DNA from: an uncultured Mycoplasma sp.
GTDB lineage: Bacteria > Bacillota_I > Bacilli_A > Mycoplasmatales > Mycoplasmoidaceae
NCBI GenBank assembly: GCA_947177125.1
Contig: CAMWTH010000003.1
Span: forward strand, 1-44,208
Length of the DNA stretch: 44,208 nt
Direction: 5' to 3'
Within the stretch, counting starts at the first letter, position 1; every line of letters starts with the position of its first letter. A program made the position numbers and the translations under genes. A model generated the notes under the pieces. That model was not told the DNA's origin, ran no database searches, and saw only the letters and a program-made list of their open reading frames with translations. Shown in pieces: positions 31,573 through 43,184 of this stretch.

Positions 31573-33807
31573 ATGGCAAAAGATAATGCAAAATTAGATA
31601 AAAATTTTTCAATTTGAATAAATGATAAAGATGAAATAAACAATTATAAACCTGAATATCACTTTTATCCAAACAGGGGAATTTTAACGAATCCAAATTC
31701 ATTATTTTTTCATAATGATGTTTTGTTTTGCTTTTTTCAGCACATACCTTTAAATAAAACTAATTATTCTAATGTTTATTCTTTAGTCAAAACTAGTGAT
31801 TTATCTAATTACAATTATCATTTAATGGCTAATAAACCTGATTATTCTTTTGAAAAGGATGGAGTTTTTCCTGGTTCAGTTTTATTAAAAAACGGAATAA
31901 TGCATGGTTTACACATCGGTAAAGAAAAATTAGAAAATAAAGTGGTAACAACAGTTGTTAAAAGTGAATTTGATTTAGATTTAAATGAATTTATTAGTAA
32001 AGAAAAAATTTTAAATAATTTAAAATTTGAAAATTATTATTCTAATTTTGTTTCACCTTATCTTTTTGAATATGAAAATGATTTTTATTTTTTAATTGGA
32101 TGTAAAAAAGATGATGGAACTGGATCAGTTTTATTATTCAGTTTAGATAAAAAATTATCTAATCCTAAATTGATTAAAGAAATTTTATTGAGTCAAAGTT
32201 TTTCTGAAATTAAAAATATTAGTTTTATGTTTTTAGAAAAAAGCAAAATTGGTTATCTTTTTTATTCAGCTAAATACAATAAAGAAATTATTGATTCAAA
32301 AAAAGATATTAACCCTACTGTTTGTTGATATTCAAAAATAGATTTAGATGACTTATTTGATATTAATGAGGTTGAATATCAAATTTATAATAGTCAAATA
32401 ATTGATTATGGACCAGATTTTAATTCACCTTATTTGTTTAAAAAAGATACTAAATATTTTTTAGTAGGTCTTGTAGGATCTTTAGAAAATCAAAACTATC
32501 GTGAAAAAAAATTTGAATGAATGAACATTGTTTCTTCAATTAAAGAAGTTCAAGTTGATAGTGATGAAAATTTAATTTTTAATGAATTGAAAAATTATAA
32601 ATATCTTTTTGAAAATTCAGAAAATAAATTTGTTAAACATTTTACTTTTGAAATGATTGATAATGAATCTGTTGAAATTTATGATCAAGATAAAAAACTT
32701 TTATCAATCGATGTGGAAAAGACAGATATTTTAATTAAATCATTTAATGACAACGATTTTCACCAATTTAAAAATGATGTAAAAATAAATGGTATTTTTA
32801 AAAACATTGTTGAAATTTTTATTGATAACTCCATTGTTGAAATAAAAATAAATAATAAAGTTTGATACACTTCAAGAATCTATTTTGATAAAAAGATATC
32901 TTTAAAATACAGTAAATCGCTTACTAATTATGAAAACAAATACATTTTTTATGATGTTGATCCATTTTTTATTAATTGGTTTGTTATGACAGATAAATTT
33001 GTTGTAATTAAAAAAGGGAAAATTCCAATAAGTGTAAGTAAAAAAAATCTTCAATTAGATATAGTTAAATTAATAGGTGAACACATTAGCTTAACTAAAG
33101 AAAAATTAGAAAATGTGATTGGTGCTGGAGTTACTATTAGTGATTTATTAAATTCTTTTGAATTTAAAAATAATGGAATTAATAGTGGTGTCTTTTTTGA
33201 AAATTTTAATTTTGAAAATGAACTTTCTTTATATTCAAATTTACCAGTAATAGTTGAAAGCAAAATTAACTATTTATCAATAGGTCTACAATCAAAAGGA
33301 AGTTTAATCAATAATAATACTGCTGTTGTTTTGGACTTAGATAATTATATTCAAGGCTGCGTTTTACTAAATAGATTAATTTATCAACCAAGTAAAAAAG
33401 TTAAAATTGATATAGGATCAATGGATGTTTTAAACAAAAATTTTGGTACTTGATTTTGTTTACAAGGTCTTTCAAAAAAAGTTTTTGAAGATCAAAAATT
33501 AAAAATGAATCCAGATATAATACTAAAAAATATCGATAATAAATTTGATAATCAAATAGCTTATTGATATCAAGGGTTGACAAGAGGAATTGTAAATATT
33601 ATAGCTATGTACAATCCTGAAAAGATTGTTATTAATTCATCATTGAATGACATTGGTTTAATTGACATTAATTTAATTAAAAAAATAAAAGATAAGATTT
33701 TATCTAATTGCTATTTAGAAACAAAAACAGAATTAGACTTAGTTACTAATTCTTATTTGTTTATTTGACAAGGTTTTGTTGAATTTTTAACAAGTAGCAA
33801 AAAGTAA
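31573..33807 (+). CDS. GH32-like / ROK-like fusion protein (744 aa), catalytic residues apparently lost
   Basis: One frame, no TAA/TAG from 31573 to 33805. GH32 features: YHFYPNRGILTNPNSLFF, NFVSPYLFEYENDFYFLIG, IIDYGPDFNSPYLF, C-terminal IVEIFIDNSIVEIKINNKVWYTSRIYF. ROK features: GAGVTISDLLNS, LPVIVESKINYLSIG, GLTRGIVNIIAMYNPEKIVIN. No SD at the internal ATG 32986. Confidence 0.8.
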
Positions 33808-33828
33808 AATTATTTTTTACTTTTAAAA
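33799..33828. terminator. Bidirectional terminator between convergent genes
   Basis: aaaaagtaaaattattttttactttt hairpin. Confidence 0.55.
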
Positions 33829-34640
33829 ATATTTAATTTAATTTTGTTTTCACTATTTTTATATAATCTAACAATATTTTCTTTGTGTCGATAAACAATT
33901 AAGTTTGCAACTAAAAATTCTAAAATAAAAATAACAATAATGTACCAAAACTTTGTACCATCATAATAATTAAAAATTTGTGATACTGCAAAAGGATTGT
34001 TAAATGATGGAAAATTATCAATGACATTTGCTCCTGCTGTATCAACAATATAAAAATAATCTAAATGTGGAATTAAAACTCATAGTGGTAAAAGTGATGA
34101 TGTAATAATCGATGCTAATGAAACATATCTAGATAAAATACAAATTGTTCAAAAAATAATAAAACAAATGAAAAAGAATCATGGACTTATAGCTGCTGCA
34201 AATCCTGCTGCACTTGATACGCCTTTTCCTCCAGAATATTTTTTTGCTATTTGAAAATCAAATTTAAACTTAAACAAAACATAGAAATATGAAATTGGAA
34301 AACAGTGACCTATGATTGCACTAAATCCACCTAAATAAACAATTACACCTGAATTTGAATAATCTGTTTCACTACCTATTGAATTTTTTAAATATTTATA
34401 AATTACTAAACACAAAAATGTGGCAATTCAAGATTTAAAAAAATCTAAAATCATTACAGTACCACCAGAAATTTTACCTAAATTTCTTGTTACATTTGTT
34501 GCTCCAACATTTCCAGATCCTAAGTTTCTTATATTGATTCCTTGAATTTTAGAAATAATCAATCCAAACAATATACTTCCTATTAAATATCCTATTAATA
34601 AAAATAGAATGCAAATTCCAATTAAATTACCTATGTTCAT
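33810..34640 (-). CDS. plsY: Glycerol-3-phosphate acyltransferase PlsY
   Basis: 277 codons with UGA=Trp; [55 protein letters not shown]. Confidence 0.93.
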
Positions 34641-34710
34641 ATCTCTTACACTTAATTAAAAAAATTAATTTAATTTTATTGTATTATTTTAAATATATTT
34701 GGGTAAATAT

Positions 34711-35337
34711 ATGAATAAAGTTTTTTTAATATTCAATAATGTTTGTGCTGCAGCAATTTCTATTTTTGGAATTGTAACGATTGGAACAACTATAAATTTA
34801 TATAATAATTACAATTTAGCTAAAGATGAATATGATTTTTATCATTCATATAACCAATCAAATAACAAAGATTTGATTAAAGAAGATTTAGAAAATCTGA
34901 TTAATTTAAAATATAAAAATGTTTCTGATAACACATACTATTTATCATTGAATGAAATTACAGAAAAAACTCAAAATACTTTAAAAGATTTTTTAAATTT
35001 TTTAAAAAACAAAGAAAATCTTAATTCAATTATTTTTAATAAAAATATAAATAATGAAATTCAAAATAATATTAATTCTGATAATTCTGAATTTTATGTA
35101 TCTTTAGATTCTTTTAAACAAAAAATTAATTCTTTAAAAGACAAAGAAAATGATTTTTACAATCAGTGTTTAAGGTTCAGTTCTACTGTAACAAAAAATT
35201 ATTATTATGATGCAACTCCAGAAAATGTTAGTTTCATTGCTGGTTTGTGCTTGTTGTTAGTAGGAATTGTTTGATGGATTATTTATTGATCAATTTTTGT
35301 TTTCAAAAAAATAAAAGGACAGAAAAATAAAAAATAA
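34711..35337 (+). CDS. Hypothetical membrane protein, 208 aa, N- and C-terminal TM segments
   Basis: MNKVFLIFNNVCAAAISIFGIVTIGTTINLY ... NVSFIAGLCLLLVGIVWWIIYWSIFVFKKIKGQKNKK. Confidence 0.75.
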
Positions 35338-35360
35338 GCTTTAAATGCTTATTTTTTATT
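35327..35360. terminator. Terminator hairpin
   Basis: aaaaaataagc-tttaaat-gcttattttttatt. Confidence 0.7.
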
Positions 35361-35388
35361 TGAAAAAATTAAGGTAAACTTTTTTGAT

Positions 35389-35631
35389 TTATTTACTATT
35401 GCCATACACCTTTGCAGGTTTTGCATAATCAATTTTAACAACTTTATTGTTTTTCTTTAAAGTTCTTAAAGTTCTAGCTGAAACCTTAACTTCTACAATT
35501 TTGTTATCTTTATCATAAATTTTAACTTTTTGTAAGTTTAAGTCTCATGTTCTACGACTGTGGTTCATTGCATGAGAACGTGTGTTTCCAGTCATTGCTT
35601 TTTTCTTTGTTATTTGGTCTACTTTTGCCAT
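35389..35631 (-). CDS. rpmB: 50S ribosomal protein L28
   Basis: [80 protein letters not shown]; missing from the ORF track. Confidence 0.9.
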
Positions 35632-35825
35632 TTTTTAATTCCTATTTGTTCCCTTAATTTTAATTAGTAATAAAAAACTACAGATTACATTATATAATAT
35701 CTAATGATTTTTTATATACTTTTGTTTAATAATTTCTGATATCTTTGTATATCATTATATTTATATACATAAGCAAATATTAAAATAAAAAAATCAATTA
35801 AGACAATTTTAAGGAATACAGTTTT

Positions 35826-37187
35826 ATGGAAACAGTAGCAGTTAGAGATATATTTAAAGATTTTCAACTTTTTAAAAGTGTTAAATTAATGGGTTGAGTT
35901 AGATCTAATAGAGATAATGGTTCAATTGGTTTTATTTCTTTCACTGATGGCAGTAGCATTCACTCAGTTCAATTAGTTTATAAAAGCGGGGAAACTACAA
36001 ATTTTGATGAAGCTAAAATAACTAGAACTGGAAGTGCTATTTTAATTGAAGGTGAAGTAGTTGAATCTAAGCAACCAGGACAAAACTTTGAAATAAAAGT
36101 TACTAATTTTATTTTGTTAAAACAAGCAGATGAAGATTATCCTCTTCAAAAGAAAGAACATGGGAATGAATTTTTAAGATCAATTGCTCATCTTAGAGAA
36201 AGAACTAATAAGTATGGAACAATTATGAGATTAAGAAGTGAATTGGCTTTTGCAGTTCATAATTTCTTTCATCAAAATAATTTTGTTTGACTAAGTTCTC
36301 CAATAATAACTTCAAATGATGCAGAAGGTGCAGGAGAGAATTTTGTTGTTGATTCCAAGTCAGTAAAAAATTTTTTTAATAGAAGTGCAAATTTAACAGT
36401 TTCTGGACAAATGCATGCTGAAGCTTATGCTCTAGCATATAAAAGAGTTTATACTTTTGGTCCAACATTCCGTGCTGAAAAATCAAATACTAATAGACAT
36501 ATCTCAGAATTTTGAATGATAGAACCAGAAGTGGCTTTTTGTAATTTGGAGCAATTAATGTTTTTAATTGAAGAATTCATTAAATACTTAATTCGTTTTA
36601 CTTTAAAAAATTGCAAAGATGAGATGAGTTTTTTAAATAAATTATCAAATAACACTTTATCTGAAAAATTATTAAGTGTTATTCAAGAACCATTTGAAAA
36701 AATAACTTATAAAAAAGCAATTGCTATTTTAAAAACTGATATTGCAAATAATAAAGTTAAGTTTGAAAATAATAGTATTTTCTTTGGTATGGACTTAAAC
36801 AGTGAACATGAAAAATACTTATGTCAAAAAGTATTTAATAAACCTTTATTTATTTATGACTATCCAGCAGATATAAAAGCATTTTATATGAAAATGAATG
36901 GTGATGGAACAACTGTTGCAGCATGTGATTTACTTGTACCAGGAATTGGAGAAATTGTTGGTGGAAGTGAAAGAGAAAATGATTTCAATAAATTATTGAA
37001 AAAATGTGATAAATTGCGTATGAACACAAAAGATATCCAATGATACTTAGATTTAAGAAAATATGGATATTATAAATCAGCTGGTTTTGGGCTAGGGTTT
37101 GAAAGATTTTTGATGTATATAACTGATAGTGAAAATGTTAAAGATGTAGTTCCTTTTCCAAGAGCTTATGGTTCACTAGATTTCTAA
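35826..37187 (+). CDS. asnS: Asparaginyl-tRNA synthetase
   Basis: 454 codons; [97 protein letters not shown]. Confidence 0.96.
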
Positions 37188-37206
37188 GAATTTTTATAGG
37201 TAGATT

Positions 37207-37848
37207 ATGAACTTTAAAAATAAACTTCACTTACTTCCAAACATTTTGTCAATTTCAAGAATTTTTTTAACAATAATTGTTGTTATTTTAATGTTTGTTG
37301 AATCTAGTGAAGTTTATTCTTTTGTTTCACTTAATTTAAATACAAATGTTAGTGTAACTTTTTTGTTAGCAGGAATTTTGTTTATAATTGCTTGTTTTAC
37401 TGATTTTTTGGATGGTTTTTTAGCAAGAAAATATCATTGAATTAGTGATTTTGGGAAAATTTGGGATTCAATTAGTGACAAAGTTTTAACTAATTTAGTT
37501 TATATAAGTTTAGCAATTTTAGGTTTTATCCCTTTTTATTTTGTTTTGATTATGATTTTTAGGGATTTTGTTATTGATGGATACAGATCATTTTCTGCAA
37601 AAAATGGGATAGTTGTACCAGCAAATTTTTTTGGAAAAATAAAGTTTGTTTTGCAAATTATTTCAATTATTATTATTTTCTTTGTTTTTAACTTCAAAGG
37701 TTATTACCAAACAAATAATGTTTCATATTACTTTGTTCAAAATTTATTTGTGATAATTTCATCAGTGGTTTCATTAGCATCAGGAATGATATATATAATT
37801 AACATTCAAAAAAAACTAAAAGAAATTAAATTGCAAAATAACAAATAG
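37207..37848 (+). CDS. pgsA: CDP-diacylglycerol-glycerol-3-phosphate 3-phosphatidyltransferase
   Basis: 214 codons; LLPNILSISRIFLT and CDP-alcohol phosphotransferase motif DFLDGFLARKYHWISDFGKIWDSISDKV. Confidence 0.92.
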
Positions 37849-37857
37849 GATTAATTT

Positions 37858-39129
37858 ATGATAGATAAAAATATTATTAAAAATAATATCAGTATTTTAG
37901 AAAAAGCTTTAAAAGATAGATTAAGTAAAATTGACTTATCTGAATTAAAAAAACTACTTACTAAACAAAGTAGTCTTTTGTCAAATGTAGAAAAGTACAA
38001 TCAGAAAAGAAATGAAATTTCTAAAAAAATAGGCTTTTTTTTAAAAGATAAAAAAAATGCAGAAGCAGATTCATTAAAAAAAGAAATGGAAAATTTAAAG
38101 AAAGATGTTGAAAAATTTAATAAAGATTTAACAGATGTTGATAGTAAATTAAATGATATTTTATTAACAATTCCTAACATTCCTCATGAATCTGTTCCTG
38201 TTGGTAAATCTGAAGATGATAATGTTGAAATTAAAAAATGAGGGCATCCTACTAAATTTAATTTTATACCTAAACCTCATTGAGATTTAATTACTAAATT
38301 AGATATTGGTGATTTTGAAAGAGCTGCTAAAATTACAGGTCAAAGATTTTTTATTTATAAGGGTCTTGGTAGCAAATTGATGCGTGCTTTGCAATCTTTT
38401 ACTTTGGACATGCATGAAAAACAAGGGTATTTAGAATTTGGTCTTCCAGTAATTGTTAATCAAAATTCTCTTTTTGGTACAGGGCAATTACCAAAATTTA
38501 AAGAAGATTTATTTGCTTTAGAAAATACAAATTATTTTTTGTCACCAACTTTAGAAGTTCAATTAACAAATTATTATCGTAATGAAATTTTAGATGAAAA
38601 AATTCTTCCAGTAAAATTTACAGCAAGTTCAATAAACTTTAGAAGTGAAGCAGGTTCTGCAGGGAAAGATACTAGAGGAATAGTTAGACAGCATCAATTT
38701 AATAAAACTGAAATGGTAAATTTAGTTCATCCTAAAAAATCTTATGAAGCATTAGAAGCTATGACTTTACAAGCTGAGTCAATTTTAGAAGCTTTAAATT
38801 TACCATATCGACGAATTGTGTTATGTACTGGGGATATGGGGTTTAGTGCAACTAAAACTTATGATATTGAAGTTTGGTTACCATCATATAACAATTATAA
38901 AGAAATATCTTCATGTTCTAATTGTTGTGATTTTCAAACTAGAAGATTAATGATTAGATTTAAAAATAAAGAAACAAATAAAAATGAATTGGTTCATTCA
39001 TTAAATGGAACTGGACTAGCACTTGATAGATTATTTGCAGCTGTCATTGAAAATTATCAAAATGAGGATGGATCAATAACTGTTCCAAAAGTACTTGAAA
39101 AATATTTAGGTGTAAATAAAATAAAATAA
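37858..39129 (+). CDS. serS: Seryl-tRNA synthetase
   Basis: 424 codons; [86 protein letters not shown]. Confidence 0.96.
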
Positions 39130-39667
39130 ATTTATATCTAATATACAAAATTTTATTATATATTATTTTTTATGATTTTATTTTCTTTTTTAATTTTTAG
39201 ATTGAAAAAAAATATTCTTTTAAGATATAATTATTAATGTGGTATGTCTCCACCATAAAAAAAGACTAAACTTTTTAAATTTATAAATATTATTTTTAAT
39301 AGGTAATTTTAGTTTTGCCAAATATACTTTTACAATAATACCTGTTTTAGTCTCCATTTTTTACAGTTCATTATTGTGTTGAGTAGAATATCTCTTTCTA
39401 AAAGTTATTAAATTATCTTCTGACTCCTTTCTATTGATAATTAATTCTTATTTTTTCTTTCATATATCCTCCTTTTATTTTTTTTTGAAAAAAGGCTTGA
39501 TATTTTCATTTTTTTGTTCCTTTGTTATTTTTTATATTTTTATCTTTGATTTTTTAATCTGAAGAATTTATTTATTGCATTTTTTAATTTGTTTGTTCTG
39601 TTTGTGGTTTATCTCCTTTCTGTGCTTAAAACTAGAGTTATTAATATAAATTGAAAAGTTTCATAAT

Positions 39668-39698
39668 GAACACTTAGTGCTGCTAGGTGTTTTTTTCT
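39668..39698 (+). terminator. Hairpin + T-run with no close upstream plus-strand gene
   Basis: gaacactta-gtgctgc-taggtgttttttt (one G-U pair). Confidence 0.5.
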
Positions 39699-39760
39699 TG
39701 TCTTTTTTTACAAAATATATATAAAATATTTAAGAATAAAATTTGGATTTTGTTATTTTC

Positions 39761-40831
39761 ATGAAAGTAAATAAATTGATAATTTTTGGTGGAAGTTTTG
39801 ATCCTGTTCACAATGGGCATTTAAAAATAGCAAAAAAAGCTTTTAAAAAAATAAAAGCAGATAAACTTTTTTTTGTTCCTTGCAATCAACACCCTGATGC
39901 AAAAAATATTTCTGCTTCAAATTCTGAAAGACTAGCAATGTTAAACTTGGCAATTCAAAATATTCCAGAATTTGAAATTTGCGAATTTGAGTTGAATAAT
40001 AATGAACCATCTTACACAATTAACACAGTTAGATACTTTAAACAAAATTACACTAATTATGAGTTATATCTACTAGTTGGGTATGATCAATTAGTTCATT
40101 TTAAAGAGTGACAAAATTATCAAGAAATCTTAGAAAATGTAAAAATTATTTGCCATGTCAGAAAAATTGATAAATCTTTAATAAAACAAAATGTAGATTT
40201 TCCATACATTAAAGTTGGTCTTAAAAATATCAATGCAGCATCAAGTCAATTAAAAACTGAACCTAAAAAAGCTTTTTTAAATCCTAAAGTATTAAATTAT
40301 ATTAATGAAAATGCAATTTATGTGGAAGATCGTGAAAAATTAGTTTTAACAGAATACCGCTTAAACCACTGTAAAGTAGTTGCAAATATTGCAAAAGATT
40401 TAGCACTATCTCATAAACTTTATCCAATTGTTAAAAAAGCATATGTTGCAGGTTGGTATCATGATTATGCAAAAGACATGCCTAAAGAAAAATTAGAAGA
40501 AATAGCTAAAAAAATTAAAATAAAAGACTATGTTTCTTGAAAAGTGCTGCATGGACATGTTGCTGCATATATTATGGAAAAGGATTTCTTTATGGATGAT
40601 TACCAAGTTTTAACAGCAATTAGAAGTCATACTTTACCTTTTGATTTTTCTTCACTTTCTAAAATTGTTTATATTGCAGATAAATTAGCACCAAGAGATG
40701 ATGAAGCAAACCAGTTAAGAAAAGAGTGAGCTAAACTTGCATTTAAAGATTTAAATTTATGTTTTGAAACAATTAAGGATTTTTATGATGATTTTTATAG
40801 TAGAAAAGGAAAAGAAAAATTGGAGTCATAA
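39761..40831 (+). CDS. nadD: Fused nicotinate-nucleotide adenylyltransferase (NadD) and YqeK-like HD-domain hydrolase
   Basis: 357 codons; FGGSFDPVHNGHLKIA; C-terminal HD region AYVAGWYHDYAKDMPKEKL, HGHVAAYIM, AIRSHTLPF, KIVYIADKLAPRDDE. Confidence 0.93.
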
Positions 40832-41517
40832 TGATTGGTTTTATTTTTGCAATGGAAAGTGAAATAACTGCAGTTAAAGACATTAATAAAAATATTAAAG
40901 TTTATCAAACTGATTTTTTTAAGTATTATTTATTTTCACAAAATAATCAAGATTTTGTTTTTGTTTTTAGTGGAATTGGCAAAGCTAATGCAGCAGCTGC
41001 AACTTTAGAAATTATTAAAACTTTTTCTTTAAAAAAAATTATTAATATCGGAATTTGTGGAACCAATAAAAATCATTTAAAACCAAATGATATTTTAATA
41101 TTAAATAGAAATTATTATTTAGATGTTGATGCAACTTTTTTTGATTATGAGTATGGACAAATACCAAAAGAAAAACCTTATTTTGAAAATAATAATGAAC
41201 TAACAAATTTAATAAAATCTATTTTTGATGAATTGAAAATAGATTTTATTGAATGCTATGGAGCTACTGCTGATAGTTTTATTAATATTAATAACTATAA
41301 TAAATATAATAAAGATTTGTTTAATCTTGTAAGTTGTTTAGATATGGAAGCAACAGCAATTAAACAAATTGCTAGTAAAACTAATGTTGAAACATGTTTT
41401 ATTAAAATTATTTCAGACAATGTTTTAGTTTCTAAAAATGACTATGAAGAAAGTAAAGAGAGTTGGCCTTTAATTGTGACTAAAATTATTGGAATTTTAA
41501 CTAATAAAATAAAATAA
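40831..41517 (+). CDS. mtnN: 5'-methylthioadenosine/S-adenosylhomocysteine nucleosidase
   Basis: 228 aa; IGFIFAMESEITAV, FVFSGIGKANAAAATLEII, CLDMEATAIKQIASKTNVETCFIKIISDN; start overlaps nadD stop (TAATG). Confidence 0.9.
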   Translation: MIGFIFAMESEITAVKDINKNIKVYQTDFFKYYLFSQNNQDFVFVFSGIGKANAAAATLEIIKTFSLKKIINIGICGTNKNHLKPNDILILNRNYYLDVDATFFDYEYGQIPKEKPYFENNNELTNLIKSIFDELKIDFIECYGATADSFININNYNKYNKDLFNLVSCLDMEATAIKQIASKTNVETCFIKIISDNVLVSKNDYEESKESWPLIVTKIIGILTNKIK

Positions 41518-41576
41518 TAAATATAAATTGATATTTTAATTTTTCATTTATTATTTTTGTATACTTAATAGATATT

Positions 41577-42143
41577 ATGAAACCTAGCAAACTTTTTAAT
41601 TTTGAAAACAACTTAGAAAATGATGAAAATATCAAAAAATATGGTCACCATTTTTTAGAATATCAAAGTTTAAATTATTTCAATTTTAAAAATCCAACTA
41701 CAAAAGAGTTTTGTGAAAAATTAATAACATTAAAAATTAATTTTACTTTTTTACTTAAAGTCAGTTTACTTTTGCTAACTGTTGTTATTTTAACAATTCT
41801 TTTATTTTGCTTACTTAATGCAAGTTTTATCAAAGATAATAATGGTTTATTAATTTCAGCTTGCTGCTTTGCAGGAATTGCTTTGTTGTTATTTTTTTAT
41901 CTTTTTTATTTAACAACTAAATCATTTTTACTTTTAAAAAAGATTTTATTTTTTGATGAAAGTTCTAATTTTTTAAAGTTACAAACCATAAAACTAATTC
42001 TACTAGTGTTTTTTTGTTCATTAGCTAATTTAATTATTTTTTGTTCTATAACTTTTTTACTAGTATTATTGTTTTTGAAACAAATTATGAATAATTTTTC
42101 TAAAAATTATGAAATTTTTAACATAACAAAGAAAAAAATGTAA
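41577..42143 (+). CDS. Hypothetical membrane protein, 188 aa
   Basis: Complete ORF with several hydrophobic helices. Confidence 0.75.
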   Translation: MKPSKLFNFENNLENDENIKKYGHHFLEYQSLNYFNFKNPTTKEFCEKLITLKINFTFLLKVSLLLLTVVILTILLFCLLNASFIKDNNGLLISACCFAGIALLLFFYLFYLTTKSFLLLKKILFFDESSNFLKLQTIKLILLVFFCSLANLIIFCSITFLLVLLFLKQIMNNFSKNYEIFNITKKKM

Positions 42144-42178
42144 GTTAAAGCAAAAAAATATTTAATAAAAAAATTGTT

Positions 42179-42187
42179 TGGTATAAT
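42179..42187 (+). promoter_or_regulatory. Extended -10 promoter (TGGTATAAT) of infC-rpmI-rplT
   Basis: ttTGGTATAATac followed ~220 nt later by infC. Confidence 0.6.
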
Positions 42188-42382
42188 ACTTTCTGTATAG
42201 AGAAAGTAGTTTATCACTCACCTGATTTCTTAAATTAATGGATTTTTGCTCTTTATAAGCAAGCAATGGAAATGGGTTAATGGCTTTTATGACTTTTTGG
42301 TAAGTTTTTAACTTGCAACACTAATTGCTGTTGAGGTAAACACACTTTTCTTAATTTTAAAATAAGAAAAAGTGTGTTTTTC
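42188..42382 (+). promoter_or_regulatory. Structured infC-rpmI-rplT leader with attenuator-type terminator (42338-42382)
   Basis: Hairpin actttct-gtatag-agaaagt at the 5' end and aaacacacttttcttaatttt/aaaataagaaaaagtgtgttttt terminator 28 nt before the infC ATG. Confidence 0.65.
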
Positions 42383-42409
42383 TTTATACAAAAAATTTTA
42401 AGGAAATTT

Positions 42410-42922
42410 ATGAAAAATAGATTTGTTTTAAATGAACAAATAAGAGAAAATAGATTATTAGTAATAGATTCTGATGGTTCTAATCTAGGTCAAATGACAA
42501 AGCAAGAAGCATTGGAATTAGCACAAAAACAAGGACTTGATTTAGTTCTTTTTTCTACAGGTGACAAACCAATTGCAAAAATAATAGACTATGGAAAGTT
42601 TGTTTACGAAAATAAAAAAAAGAATAAAGAAAACAAAAAAAATCAAGTAAAAGTAAAAAATAAAGAAATTAAAGTAAAACCAGCTATTGGTATTCATGAT
42701 TTAGAAGTTCGTGTTAAGAATGCTAAAGAATGATTAAATAGTGGGTATAGAATTCGTTTTGTTGTACTAACTTATGGAAGAATTGCAACAAAAGTTGATT
42801 TAGTTTATGAACTTTATGAAAAGTTTATAGCAATGGTTGGTGATTGTGCAACAATCCAACAACCATTAAAAAAAGTTAGTAATGTTCAATATGAATCATT
42901 TTTAATTCCAGCAAAAAAATAG
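42410..42922 (+). CDS. infC: Translation initiation factor IF-3
   Basis: 171 codons; NEQIRENRLLVIDSDGSNLGQMTKQEALELAQKQGLDLVLFS, KEIKVKPAIGIHDLEVRVKNAKEWL. Confidence 0.95.
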
Positions 42923-42947
42923 ATTTATTTAGAGGGATTTTATTATT

Positions 42948-43145
42948 ATGAAAGTTAAACATAAAACAAAAAAATCTGTTTCAAAAAGAGTGATTGTGAC
43001 AGGATCTGGAAAATTAAAAAGAAAGCAAGCATACAGATCTCACCTGGCTCATAATAAAACAACTAAACAAAAAAGACATTCTAGAAAAGACAGCATCATT
43101 ACTGGTGTTGATTCACAAAGATATAAACACTTAATTAATAACTAA
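42948..43145 (+). CDS. rpmI: 50S ribosomal protein L35
   Basis: MKVKHKTKKSVSKRVIVTGSGKLKRKQAYRSHLAHNKTTKQKRHSRKD... Confidence 0.95.
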   Translation: MKVKHKTKKSVSKRVIVTGSGKLKRKQAYRSHLAHNKTTKQKRHSRKDSIITGVDSQRYKHLINN

Positions 43146-43184
43146 TTGATTTAATTATTTGATATTTTATAAAGGAAAATAAAC

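Noticed and set aside
32986-33807. ROK-like part as a separate gene starting at ATG 32986
   Set aside because: No SD before this ATG and the upstream GH32-like frame runs straight through it without a stop, so a fusion is favoured.
39239-39253. gtggtatgtctccac as a possible RNA gene stem
   Set aside because: Only a 4-bp stem and no cloverleaf; not a tRNA.
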